Part shown: in pieces, positions 1 through 6,076 of the stretch
Position numbering within the stretch: position 1 is the first letter of the stretch
Layout of the letters: every line of letters begins with the position of its first letter
Assembly (NCBI GenBank): GCA_903851195.1
Contig: CAINNJ010000022.1
Location: forward strand, 1 to 64,000
DNA from: an uncultured Acidobacteriia bacterium
GTDB taxonomy: Bacteria > Acidobacteriota > Terriglobia > Bryobacterales > Bryobacteraceae
Direction of reading: 5' to 3'
DNA length: 64,000 nucleotides
The notes under the pieces: model-generated
The model's input: only the letters and a program-made list of their open reading frames with translations
What the model was told of the DNA's origin: nothing
Database searches by the model: none
Program-made: the position numbers and the translations under genes

Positions 1-39
1 ATAGCCGTCCCGCGCTTTACAGGGGGGCCAGACCAGACC

Positions 40-132
40 ATCAAAGTGGGCCAACTCTGACTATCAAAGTGGGCCAGTTTGCAGTATCGAAGTGGGCCAA
101 TTCAGAGTATCGAAATCAAAAAGAGCCAATGC
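40..132. repeat. 23-bp-periodic repeats, probable IS21-family element end
   Basis: The 14-mer ATCAAAGTGGGCCA occurs at 40-53 and 63-76, and again with one change (ATCGAAGTGGGCCA) at 86-99. A diverged fourth copy starts at 109. The starts are exactly 23 bp apart. IS21-family elements carry multiple repeats of this kind, with a GGCCA core, at their ends as transposase sites. No istA or istB is inside the window, so this would be the outer end of an element lying to the left, or a remnant. The family call is inference. Confidence 0.45.
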
Positions 133-477
133 GAGGACCTGTCGGAAACAGCGTGGTATTACCTAAAAGCAACCGACCTTCTGGCCCGGCAATGTGCTTC
201 GGCGGTCGATATTTCGACAGGAAACGACGAGGCCAATCGTACGAGTCTAAGGATCTCTTTCCCAAGGCGTTCGTGGACGCTGGAAATAGCCGGTAGCGTA
301 CCTGAAAAGCTCCTGCTTCAACATAGAACGGCAGGGTGCCTATCAGTCAAATTGGCCACCGGCAATGTCACGATGCACGATAACTCAGGGCGCTTTTACT
401 TTTCAGGCCAGATCACTGGCTCGAAGGAGTTCATTACAAAGTTGCTTCGGTTCTACTTCCAAGAGGCTGCACTATAA
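79..477 (+). CDS. hypothetical protein fragment next to the IS-like end
   Basis: An open frame of up to 132 codons that I do not recognise. Its first codons lie inside the 23-bp repeats and the nominal start is TTG, so the true N-terminus is probably missing. The C-terminal two thirds look like real protein, with alternating hydrophobic strands and an aromatic-rich end (RFYFSGQITGS, LLRFYF). The simplest reading is the 3' part of a host gene truncated by insertion of the element on its left. It may not be expressed. Confidence 0.3.
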   Translation: MQYRSGPIQSIEIKKSQCEDLSETAWYYLKATDLLARQCASAVDISTGNDEANRTSLRISFPRRSWTLEIAGSVPEKLLLQHRTAGCLSVKLATGNVTMHDNSGRFYFSGQITGSKEFITKLLRFYFQEAAL

Positions 478-902
478 GAGTCTCCGCGGTTTCCTGCAGG
501 CGCAAGAACGAACAAACCGCCGGTGCTGTTCGTTTTAAAGATCGCTCTTTGTTTTCGTCGCGATTCGGGGTGCCGTTGGGCAAAGACGGTCGTTGTTCAG
601 GGCAAAGCACAACCGTTGTTCCGATGTTCCAATTTCGCGCCATCAGACCATCAGCGGTGGGGCGAAAAAGATCTCAAGAAGCGGTATGACAATGTGGCCG
701 CAGCCTAAGCCTTTCCGCTGCCTCGGGAGATTCAGACGCCGCGCTTTTGCGAAGCGGGCGCGCTGCTGTGCGCAATGCTTGGGAACGATCAGTCGGAAAG
801 GAGGTCCGGGCGCTCTGGCGTGAAAATGTCACGGCACGTTAGCGAGAATGGTTCTTAAAGCTCCGCATGAAGTGGCTTCATGTGATATTGTCACGGTAGG
901 CG
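478..902. other. intergenic stretch upstream of rloA
   Basis: About 425 bp with only short overlapping open frames in several phases and no convincing start or product. The last 80 bp carry a perfect inverted repeat and two GTCACGG words, one at about 829 and one at about 890. I see no RNA gene. Confidence 0.4.
866..882. promoter_or_regulatory. inverted repeat just upstream of the RloA-like gene
   Basis: CATGAAG-TGG-CTTCATG is a perfect 7-bp inverted repeat with a 3-base centre, ending 20 bp before the RloA start. It could be an operator for a dimeric repressor or an mRNA hairpin. No regulator is encoded next to it. Confidence 0.35.
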
Positions 903-2258
903 ATGCTGTTATCCTTTTCTGTCTCCAACTTTCGCTCGTTTGACGGGGAGCAGACGTTCTCGTTAGTCGCAAGCAACAGGCTCTCCACGTCGCCGGAGCG
1001 GCACACGGTGGCCATTCCCAATTCCGACGATCGCGCCTTGAGAACCGGGGTTATTTATGGAGCCAATGGAGCCGGTAAATCCAACCTGTTCAAAGCTCTT
1101 CGCCTGCTGAAAACAATCGCAACGTCCACACGGAACAAAGATGCGCGGATTCGGAGGGAGGCCTTTCGATTCGGGAGCGGACCGGAGAAACCCACGGTCC
1201 TCGACCTCCAGTTCCTTGTGGATGATCAGGTCTACCGATACGGGGTGAAACTCGACGACACGCAGGTGCTTGAGGAATGGCTGGCGCGGGTTTCCCGCGG
1301 GAACGAGCACGTGCTTTATGAACGGAGGGTTGGCTCAAAAGGAGATGTCCAGGTCGAACTCGGCAAGATTCCGGATGCGGACGAGAAGTTTAAGGCGCTC
1401 GCCCTGATCGGAGGGCCCCGGAATCAATCCTTTCTGGAAACGGTATTTTCAACGCTTGAACTTTCTTCCGTCCCGGCAGAAATACGTTCCGTATCGATCT
1501 GGTTCTATATGGTGCTTCGACTGGTTTCTCCGCGGAACTCCAGCAAAAGCTTAGGCAAGAGATTTGCAGCGGATCCTGGTCTGCTCGGTTTCGCCGGAAA
1601 GTTCCTGAAGTCGTCCTCAACAGGGATCGAACACCTCGCGTTTTTTAGTACTCCCCTAACGGAGGACGAGTTCCTGGCCCTCGTGCCGGAAAACGTTCTG
1701 CCGGACCAGACCCGTTTGTCCGAGGGGGATTCGTGGGAGCACGCACTTCCCGACGGCGACGTCGTTAAGGTTCAGAAAAACGGCGGGACAAAATACTTCA
1801 AACTGAGATTGCAGGCTGCCCATCAGGCAGACTCGGGTCAAATGGTTCCCCTCGACATTGCCGAGGAGTCCGATGGCACGCGCCGGTTGCTGGAACTGAT
1901 TCCCGTACTCGACGCACTTAAGCTTCCCGACATGGTTTACTTCATCGACGAAGTAGATCGAAGCCTTCATCCGATGCTCGTCAGAAATTTTCTTGAATCT
2001 TTCCTGACTTCCAGCCGCGATTCCAATCGTCAGCTCATCATGACGACTCATGAATCGTCGCTGCTCGACCAGGATCTGCTCCGCAGGGACGAGATTTGGT
2101 TCGCCGAAAAGGACTCAGCCGGCGCGACCAGGCTTTATTCACTGCTCGATTTCAAAATCCGGAACGATCTGGAAATCCGCAAGCATTATCTGCAAGGCCG
2201 GTTCGGAGCAGTACCTTTCCTCGGAGATGCCAGCCGCCTTATGGAAGGCAACGGGTAG
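903..2258 (+). CDS. RloA/AbiL-like AAA15-family ATPase (defence)
   Basis: 451-residue SMC/ABC-like ATPase of the OLD/AAA15 group. The N-terminus has the typical SFSVSNFRSF strand, then Walker A GANGAGKSN (about 53-61), an ABC-signature-like SDGTRRL (about 322-328), Walker B FIDEVDRSLHP (about 347-357) and a His switch TTHESS (about 381). These are the features of an intact ATPase. The next gene, six bases on, is RloB-like. The ATPase plus RloB pair is the arrangement of the RloAB/AbiL abortive-infection systems, where the ATPase is thought to sense infection and control a Toprim-like effector. The defence role is inferred from family and neighbour. The gene sits in a toxin-antitoxin-rich island. 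Confidence 0.88.
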   Translation: MLLSFSVSNFRSFDGEQTFSLVASNRLSTSPERHTVAIPNSDDRALRTGVIYGANGAGKSNLFKALRLLKTIATSTRNKDARIRREAFRFGSGPEKPTVLDLQFLVDDQVYRYGVKLDDTQVLEEWLARVSRGNEHVLYERRVGSKGDVQVELGKIPDADEKFKALALIGGPRNQSFLETVFSTLELSSVPAEIRSVSIWFYMVLRLVSPRNSSKSLGKRFAADPGLLGFAGKFLKSSSTGIEHLAFFSTPLTEDEFLALVPENVLPDQTRLSEGDSWEHALPDGDVVKVQKNGGTKYFKLRLQAAHQADSGQMVPLDIAEESDGTRRLLELIPVLDALKLPDMVYFIDEVDRSLHPMLVRNFLESFLTSSRDSNRQLIMTTHESSLLDQDLLRRDEIWFAEKDSAGATRLYSLLDFKIRNDLEIRKHYLQGRFGAVPFLGDASRLMEGNG

Positions 2259-2264
2259 ACCGCA

Positions 2265-2951
2265 GTGAGTCTGCTGCACCGCGAACCCCGGCCGCTGAGC
2301 CGGGACCGCGCACCGGTTCGGTTTCGGGACGACCGGTTATTTCTGATCGCCTGCGACGACCGATATGCGCCGGCGCAGTACTTCGAGTTTTCCCGGATTC
2401 CGCGCGTGCGGATTCTCGTGGACCCCACGATCGACACGAAGTCAGCCCCGCAGCACGTGCTGAGCCGCCTTTTGGCAGGGCGGGATAAAGAGGGTCTGGA
2501 GCCCGACGATGAGTGCTGGCTGGTGCTCGACACGGACCACAATGTTAGGCCGGGCCACCGGGCGACATTCATTCAGACGATCCAGGATGCCAAAGCGGCG
2601 GGAATCGAAGTGGCTCTGAGTTGCCCCTGTTTTGAGTTCTGGCTGCTGTTGCACCATGTCACTGAAGACGAAGCGGCAGGTTTGACGAATTGCGCAGAGA
2701 TTCAGGATCTCATCCGTTTGAAGGTGGGTTCGTACAACAAGCTCAGGCTTCAGCGGGAACATTTCCGGGTTGGCTCGGCGGCCGAAGCCATTCTTCGTTC
2801 CGAAGGTCTGGATGCGACCGTGCCGGGCGGCGTCATCCCGCAGGAACCTACCACACGCGTCTACAAGTTACTGCGGGCGATGCGGGCGAAAACGCTCCCC
2901 TCGGAACTGCCGCCCGAATTACGATTGAAGCCCGGGATGGAACCGAGGTGA
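2265..2951 (+). CDS. rloB: RloB-like Toprim-fold protein (defence effector)
   Basis: 228 residues starting with GTG, six bases after rloA and so probably translationally coupled. Family hallmarks are visible: VLDTDHN (about 86-92), matching the acidic metal-binding DxD of the Toprim-like fold, and CPCFEFWLLLHH (about 119-130), the most recognisable RloB motif (usually PxFExWLLLH). In AbiL systems this component (AbiLii) is the likely nuclease or effector. The N-terminus is about 20 residues of Arg/Pro-rich sequence. The gene ends 14 bp before the stop of a convergent DUF433 antitoxin that has lost its toxin, so this may be a recombination boundary. Confidence 0.85.
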   Translation: MSLLHREPRPLSRDRAPVRFRDDRLFLIACDDRYAPAQYFEFSRIPRVRILVDPTIDTKSAPQHVLSRLLAGRDKEGLEPDDECWLVLDTDHNVRPGHRATFIQTIQDAKAAGIEVALSCPCFEFWLLLHHVTEDEAAGLTNCAEIQDLIRLKVGSYNKLRLQREHFRVGSAAEAILRSEGLDATVPGGVIPQEPTTRVYKLLRAMRAKTLPSELPPELRLKPGMEPR

Positions 2952-2965
2952 AGAAGATCGCACGC

Positions 2966-3268
2966 TCATTGCGCCGGCTCCGCCGCCAACTGGCGGGCGA
3001 CGAGGAGATCGATCTCTCCCCGGTGGGCTTCATAATACGCGAGGCATTCGTAAATCTGCGAGCGGGTCAGTTGCGGGTAGCAGTTTGCTTTCAGCGTGTC
3101 GATGGTCTCGCCGTTTTGCAGCAGGCCGATTACGTCGTGCACCGCAATGCGGGTGCTTTCGACGATGGGGTTTCCGCTCCGGACCCCTTCCGAACGGATG
3201 ATGTAGCGCCAGGTTTCGGAAGTTGCGCCCATGAGGGAATGGTACGGTTTTGCCTTTCGGGGTGTCAA
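2966..3268 (-). CDS. DUF433-family antitoxin, copy A (orphan)
   Basis: Up to 100 residues from a TTG start; an ATG 12 codons later (at 3232) is an alternative. The sequence has the DUF433 core: IVESTRIAVHDVIGLLQNGET, then a DTLKANCYPQLTRSQIYECLAYYEAH helix-turn-helix-like segment and an EIDLL tail. Such proteins usually neutralise a DUF5615 PIN-like toxin encoded directly downstream. Here no toxin follows, because the frame ends 14 bp from the RloB stop. It is almost identical to the copy at 4970-5317, which still has its toxin. Confidence 0.75.
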   Translation of the reverse strand: MTPRKAKPYHSLMGATSETWRYIIRSEGVRSGNPIVESTRIAVHDVIGLLQNGETIDTLKANCYPQLTRSQIYECLAYYEAHRGEIDLLVARQLAAEPAQ

Positions 3269-3296
3269 ATCCGGGTTGCGGCGGAGTCGCTATGGG

Positions 3297-3409
3297 GGCC
3301 GGAACCAAGTTTCCGCTATGGAGAAGACCCGCTCCTATGATTTCGCCGGAGTGCACCGGGACGGGCTCTCACCAGGTCGGCACCGGTGGGGGCGTGGTCG
3401 GCGGCTCAT
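3297..3409 (-). pseudogene. hicA: hicA remnant, copy A
   Basis: The start of hicA is kept (MSRRPR at 3409, overlapping the hicB stop by ATGA as in the intact copy). Two internal deletions then remove most of the fold. The first takes out the double-stranded-RNA-binding core, with the catalytic His of the RGSHH motif. The second removes the segment between GLL and SGNLVP. Translation from the old start hits a stop after about 24 residues. The intact homologue at 5292-5525 makes the deletions plain. Confidence 0.75.
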
Positions 3410-3630
3410 GGGGTCATGACGATATTCTGGATCCCTACGAACTCGAGGTTCTGTTCGGGGACGCCGTCGACCCCGAGGCAGAGCTCGATTGCTTCGCGGA
3501 TCCGCAGATTGACTTCGTCGAGGGACTTTGCCTGCGTATGGCAACCGGGCAGGGCGGGGACAGAGGCGACGTAATAGCCTTCGTTGTCCCGTTCGACAAT
3601 GACGTCGAAATTACTTCCAAATGGAATCAC
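3406..3630 (-). CDS. hicB: HicB-family antitoxin, copy A (orphan)
   Basis: 74 residues with the HicB N-terminal partial RNase-H fold: FDVIVERDNEGYYVASVPALPGCHTQAKSL in strands, then the helix EVNLRIREAIELCL. It starts with GTG after a GGTGA-type site. A one-base difference from copy B (GGAAG against GGAACG) puts the start in another frame, so the two copies differ in their first residues. Its toxin hicA is broken. It lacks a C-terminal DNA-binding domain, as many short HicB proteins do. Confidence 0.8.
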   Translation of the reverse strand: MIPFGSNFDVIVERDNEGYYVASVPALPGCHTQAKSLDEVNLRIREAIELCLGVDGVPEQNLEFVGIQNIVMTP

Positions 3631-3782
3631 CTTTGTTGATTTTAGCGGGTTTGGCGCCTCGCAGGAATTCCTGGAAGCGCGAGTTCCGTCGCTACAGGGA
3701 ACTGGATAGTTGACGTCGGGCTCTCCCCGTCAGGACATCCATAGAATCTTCGACGCTGATAATCTGAAGGAGGGGCCGAAAC

Positions 3783-4046
3783 GTGAACCTGGAAAGCGTT
3801 AAACCGGAGCGGGCGCGGCGTGTAAACGCGCACATCCAGAGCGGCCACTTTCACGATGCCGACGAGTTGCTCGAAAAGGCCCTTGACGCTCTCGAAGAAG
3901 AAGCGTCCGCGCCGGGATCATCGGCAACCGAGCGCCGTCGCGCCGCGGGCCGGAAAAGTCTGGTTGAAGTCTTTGCGCCGTTGCGAGGGATGAACGTCGA
4001 TTTCGAACGTAGTCAGTCTGCCAGCCGGCAGGTCGTCCCTGGATGA
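3783..4046 (+). CDS. ParD/VapB-like antitoxin (orphan)
   Basis: 87 residues from GTG with a strong Shine-Dalgarno (AAGGAGG about 8 bases upstream). The N-terminal part, VKPERARRVNAHIQSGHFHDADELLEKALDAL, resembles ParD/CopG ribbon-helix-helix antitoxins. The tail EVFAPLRGMNVDF is of the toxin-binding type seen in VapB/Phd-like proteins. Its stop overlaps an ATG that should open a PIN toxin, but that frame ends after ten codons. The antitoxin is therefore probably an orphan. Confidence 0.6.
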   Translation: MNLESVKPERARRVNAHIQSGHFHDADELLEKALDALEEEASAPGSSATERRRAAGRKSLVEVFAPLRGMNVDFERSQSASRQVVPG

Positions 4047-4075
4047 GCCGGTCTCTCTTTGACACGATGAAGTGA
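4043..4075 (+). pseudogene. ten-codon remnant of a VapC-like toxin
   Basis: ATGA overlap with the preceding antitoxin, then M-S-R-S-L-F-D-T-M-K-stop. The LFDT part matches the first strand of PIN-domain toxins (usually LxDTN). The rest of the domain is absent before the next gene at 4180. The identification is inference from position and these few residues. Confidence 0.4.
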
Positions 4076-4179
4076 GCGCGTGCCAGGGCTGTCGATCCGT
4101 TCTGGCGGGAGGCGCTGGCGAAGACTGCCGTTGTGCGGTTCCCCGCTACCTGATAAGTTGAGTACGGGGAATCCGGAAA

Positions 4180-4599
4180 ATGGCGTTTCAGCCCGATATC
4201 AGCATCAGCAATCCCGACGGGGGGCTCATGGTCGTTGAGGCCAGGGTTTCGATGAACGACCTGCCACGCACGGAAGATGCGCTAAAGCGGTATATGGCGG
4301 CAATGCAATATCCCTTTGGCCTTCTGATCACGCCCGAAAAGGGATGGGTTTACCGGGATTCCTACTACGACACTTCAGCCGCTTCCATACACCAGGTAGA
4401 GGAATTCGACAGCGTTCCGATCTGGCGTCAGAGTCCCCCGCGGAAGCCTCTGGAGTTTGAAGCTTTCGTGCAGCGATGGCTGGAAGATCTCGCCGATTTT
4501 CCGGCGCAATCGCTGCCTCCGCAGCTGAGAGACATCGTTCAAGGTTATGTCCTGCCCGCAATCGCAGGGGGCGGGGTGAAGGCGGCACATCCGCGTTGA
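4180..4599 (+). CDS. hypothetical protein, PD-(D/E)XK-like fold suspected
   Basis: 139 residues from an ATG with GGGGAATCCGGA upstream. The start, FQPDISISNPDGGLMVVEARV, gives an acidic residue, a turn and then a strand ending in E-A-R, like the D...ExK core of restriction-type nucleases with Arg in the Lys place. The next part (LKRYMAAMQYPFGLLITPEKGWVYRD) resembles proteins annotated as restriction-endonuclease-like. It lies among toxin-antitoxin and defence genes. No specific function can be given, and it may be the remaining part of a longer protein. Confidence 0.5.
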   Translation: MAFQPDISISNPDGGLMVVEARVSMNDLPRTEDALKRYMAAMQYPFGLLITPEKGWVYRDSYYDTSAASIHQVEEFDSVPIWRQSPPRKPLEFEAFVQRWLEDLADFPAQSLPPQLRDIVQGYVLPAIAGGGVKAAHPR

Positions 4600-4652
4600 C
4601 ACGCGCGAAGAAACCCAGTTTTCTGCTTGTCGAAATTTAGAGGGCGCTTATC

Positions 4653-4973
4653 TCAAGCGAAATTGATATTATTGCGCAGGCCTGTATCGCCTGCACGCCC
4701 CAGCAGGCGATACAGCGCAGCACGCTCGTCCGCGCGGGTTCGCCGCCGGATTTCAATCACGATTCCGCAATGTGGTTGGGTCGTCGCCAGAGCCAGGAAA
4801 TCGTCCCGATTGCAGGTCACCAGAACGGCTCTGGTGTCGTGCGCGAAACGGAGAACAGCGTCATCCGAGAAATCGCCTGGGAGGGCTTGCCGCAAGAGGG
4901 TTAAAGTGTGACCAAGCTGCTCCAGTAAATAACTCAAATCATCCGGAACATCATGATCGAGGAGGAATTTCAC
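4653..4973 (-). CDS. DUF5615 PIN-like toxin
   Basis: 106 residues of the DUF5615 family, a compact PIN-like nuclease fold. MKFLLDHDVPDDL carries the first acidic residues. LVTCNRDDFLAL is the second conserved acidic stretch of PIN-like enzymes. It starts with GTG overlapping the stop of the DUF433 antitoxin (GTGA), so the pair is translationally coupled. DUF433-DUF5615 is an established type II toxin-antitoxin arrangement. It is the last gene of the minus-strand block hicB-hicA-DUF433-DUF5615. The target RNA is unknown. Confidence 0.8.
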   Translation of the reverse strand: MKFLLDHDVPDDLSYLLEQLGHTLTLLRQALPGDFSDDAVLRFAHDTRAVLVTCNRDDFLALATTQPHCGIVIEIRRRTRADERAALYRLLGRAGDTGLRNNINFA

Positions 4974-5317
4974 TCCGGCGCCAGAGCCATCTGGCGGGCG
5001 ATAAGGAGATCGATCTCTCCCCGGTGGTCTTCATAATACGCGAGGCATTCGTAAATCTGCGAGCGGGTCAGTTGCGGGAAGCAGTTTGCCTTCAGCGTGT
5101 CGATGGTCTCGCCGTTTTGCAGCAGGCCGATTACGTCGTGCACCGCAACGCGGGTGCTTTCGACGATAGGGTTTCCGCTCCGGACGCCTTCCGAACGGAT
5201 GATATAACGCCAGGTTTCGGAAGTTGCGCCCATGAGGGAATGGTACGGTTTTGCCTTTCGGGGTGTCAAATCCGGGTTAGCGGCGGATGCGCTACTTGTC
5301 AGGAACCAAGTTTCCAC
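4970..5317 (-). CDS. DUF433-family antitoxin, copy B
   Basis: Up to 115 residues from GTG at 5317, overlapping the end of hicA by 26 bp; TTG at 5269 and ATG at 5233 are alternatives. The DUF433 core is the same as in copy A with a handful of substitutions (Arg-Val for Arg-Ile, Phe for Tyr in the ANCF segment). Its stop overlaps the start of the DUF5615 toxin. It probably binds and silences that toxin and represses the operon. Confidence 0.78.
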   Translation of the reverse strand: METWFLTSSASAANPDLTPRKAKPYHSLMGATSETWRYIIRSEGVRSGNPIVESTRVAVHDVIGLLQNGETIDTLKANCFPQLTRSQIYECLAYYEDHRGEIDLLIARQMALAPE

Positions 5318-5525
5318 TCTCGTCCATGCTCATCCCGCAATCACGCAGAATCTTCTGGAGCAGACCCGGTCCTATGATTTCGCCAGAGTGCACGGGGACC
5401 ACCGTCCTGCGACCGTCGTCATGGCGAACGAAATGGTGGCTGCCGCGAATTCGCATGATCATGACACCAGCCCGGGACAAGGCGCTCAGCACGTCGGCGC
5501 CAGTCATGCGCGGGCGGCGGCTCAT
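5292..5525 (-). CDS. hicA: HicA-family mRNA interferase toxin
   Basis: 77 residues with the HicA double-stranded-RNA-binding-like fold. MTGADVLSALSRAGVMIMRIRGSHHFVRH contains the catalytic His in GSHH, followed by VVPVHSGEIIGPGLLQKILRDCGMS, the conserved HSGEI...LL...ILR pattern. The start overlaps the hicB stop by ATGA, so the antitoxin gene comes first. The fold and catalytic His are intact, unlike copy A. Confidence 0.88.
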   Translation of the reverse strand: MSRRPRMTGADVLSALSRAGVMIMRIRGSHHFVRHDDGRRTVVPVHSGEIIGPGLLQKILRDCGMSMDESGNLVPDK

Positions 5526-5737
5526 GCGGCGATGACGATGCGCTGGATCCCTACGAACTCGAGGTTCTGTTCGGGGAAGCCGTCGACCTCGATGCAGAGT
5601 TCGATTGCTTCGCGGATGCGCAGATTGACCTCGTCGAGGGATTTTGCCTGCGTATGGCAACCGGGCAGGGCGGGGACAGAGGCGACGTAATAGCCTTCGT
5701 CGTCCCGTTCGACAATGACGTCGAAATTACGTTCCAA
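5522..5737 (-). CDS. hicB: HicB-family antitoxin, copy B
   Basis: 71 residues with the HicB fold (FDVIVERDDEGYYVASVPALPGCHTQ). The frame opens at a TTG with AAAGGTGA about 7 bases before it; no ATG is available because of the extra base relative to copy A. It is the first gene of a four-gene minus-strand block, and HicB proteins usually repress their own promoter, which should lie in the homologous 30 bp upstream. Confidence 0.82.
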   Translation of the reverse strand: MERNFDVIVERDDEGYYVASVPALPGCHTQAKSLDEVNLRIREAIELCIEVDGFPEQNLEFVGIQRIVIAA

Positions 5738-5845
5738 ATGGAATCACCTTTCTTGATTTTAGCGGGTTACATGCACCATCGCTACAGGGTGCCGTCGAGG
5801 GAGCGCTTAGCGGGTCGAGAAGCTGATCGAGAGTGCTCACAGTGC

Positions 5846-5983
5846 TTCCGATCTTTAAGCTGTCACGGACAGGTGAGGACAAAGGTCCGGCAGTGGGCCT
5901 GGCGCCCTGCCCTGGCAACGTCAGCTTAAAGATGCCGCAGGGAAACCTGCGCCGGGCGGTGACCGAGATCGGAAATATTTTTT
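5846..5983 (+). ncRNA. candidate structured RNA with alternative helices
   Basis: A perfect 12-bp inverted repeat, ATCTTTAAGCTG (5851-5862) with CAGCTTAAAGAT (5922-5933), encloses 59 nt that contain a GGAC-AAAG-GTCC hairpin and a GGCAG...CTGCC hairpin. A CGCAGG-GAAA-CCTGCG hairpin with a GNRA tetraloop follows at 5936-5951. A second long-range pair, TTCCGATC (5846-5853) with GATCGGAA (5967-5974), overlaps the first arm, so the two cannot form together, and a T-rich run ATTTTTTC follows. This is riboswitch- or attenuator-like. It lies 94 bp upstream of the terminase gene and, on the other strand, upstream of hicB. I cannot match it to a known family. Confidence 0.4.
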
Positions 5984-6076
5984 CGGCGGTCCTTCTTATT
6001 GCAGGAATTGGGGTTAGGTGGTGGGCGACCGGCGACGCCGGCGTTGCGGGTTGGGCCGGAATGGTATCGGGTGGTC

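Larger units (their letters stand above)
2990..3651. repeat. duplicated TA block, copy A
   Basis: This segment matches 4991-5768 almost base for base across the DUF433 gene and hicB, and loses pieces in between. It is a direct repeat. It covers hicB, a broken hicA and the DUF433 antitoxin. Homology stops at the AGCGGGTT before hicB on one side and at the end of the DUF433 gene on the other. Confidence 0.85.
4991..5768. repeat. duplicated TA block, copy B (intact)
   Basis: Direct repeat of 2990-3651 with hicB, full hicA and DUF433. It is about 115 bp longer than copy A because hicA is whole. The high similarity at nucleotide level, including silent sites, points to a recent duplication. Confidence 0.85.

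Noticed and set aside
5863-5921. Possible cyclic di-GMP-I or other known riboswitch
   Set aside because: CACG-ACAGG and GGGCCT pieces look similar to GEMM, but the core helix lengths and conserved loop bases do not fit. I keep it as an unassigned structured RNA.
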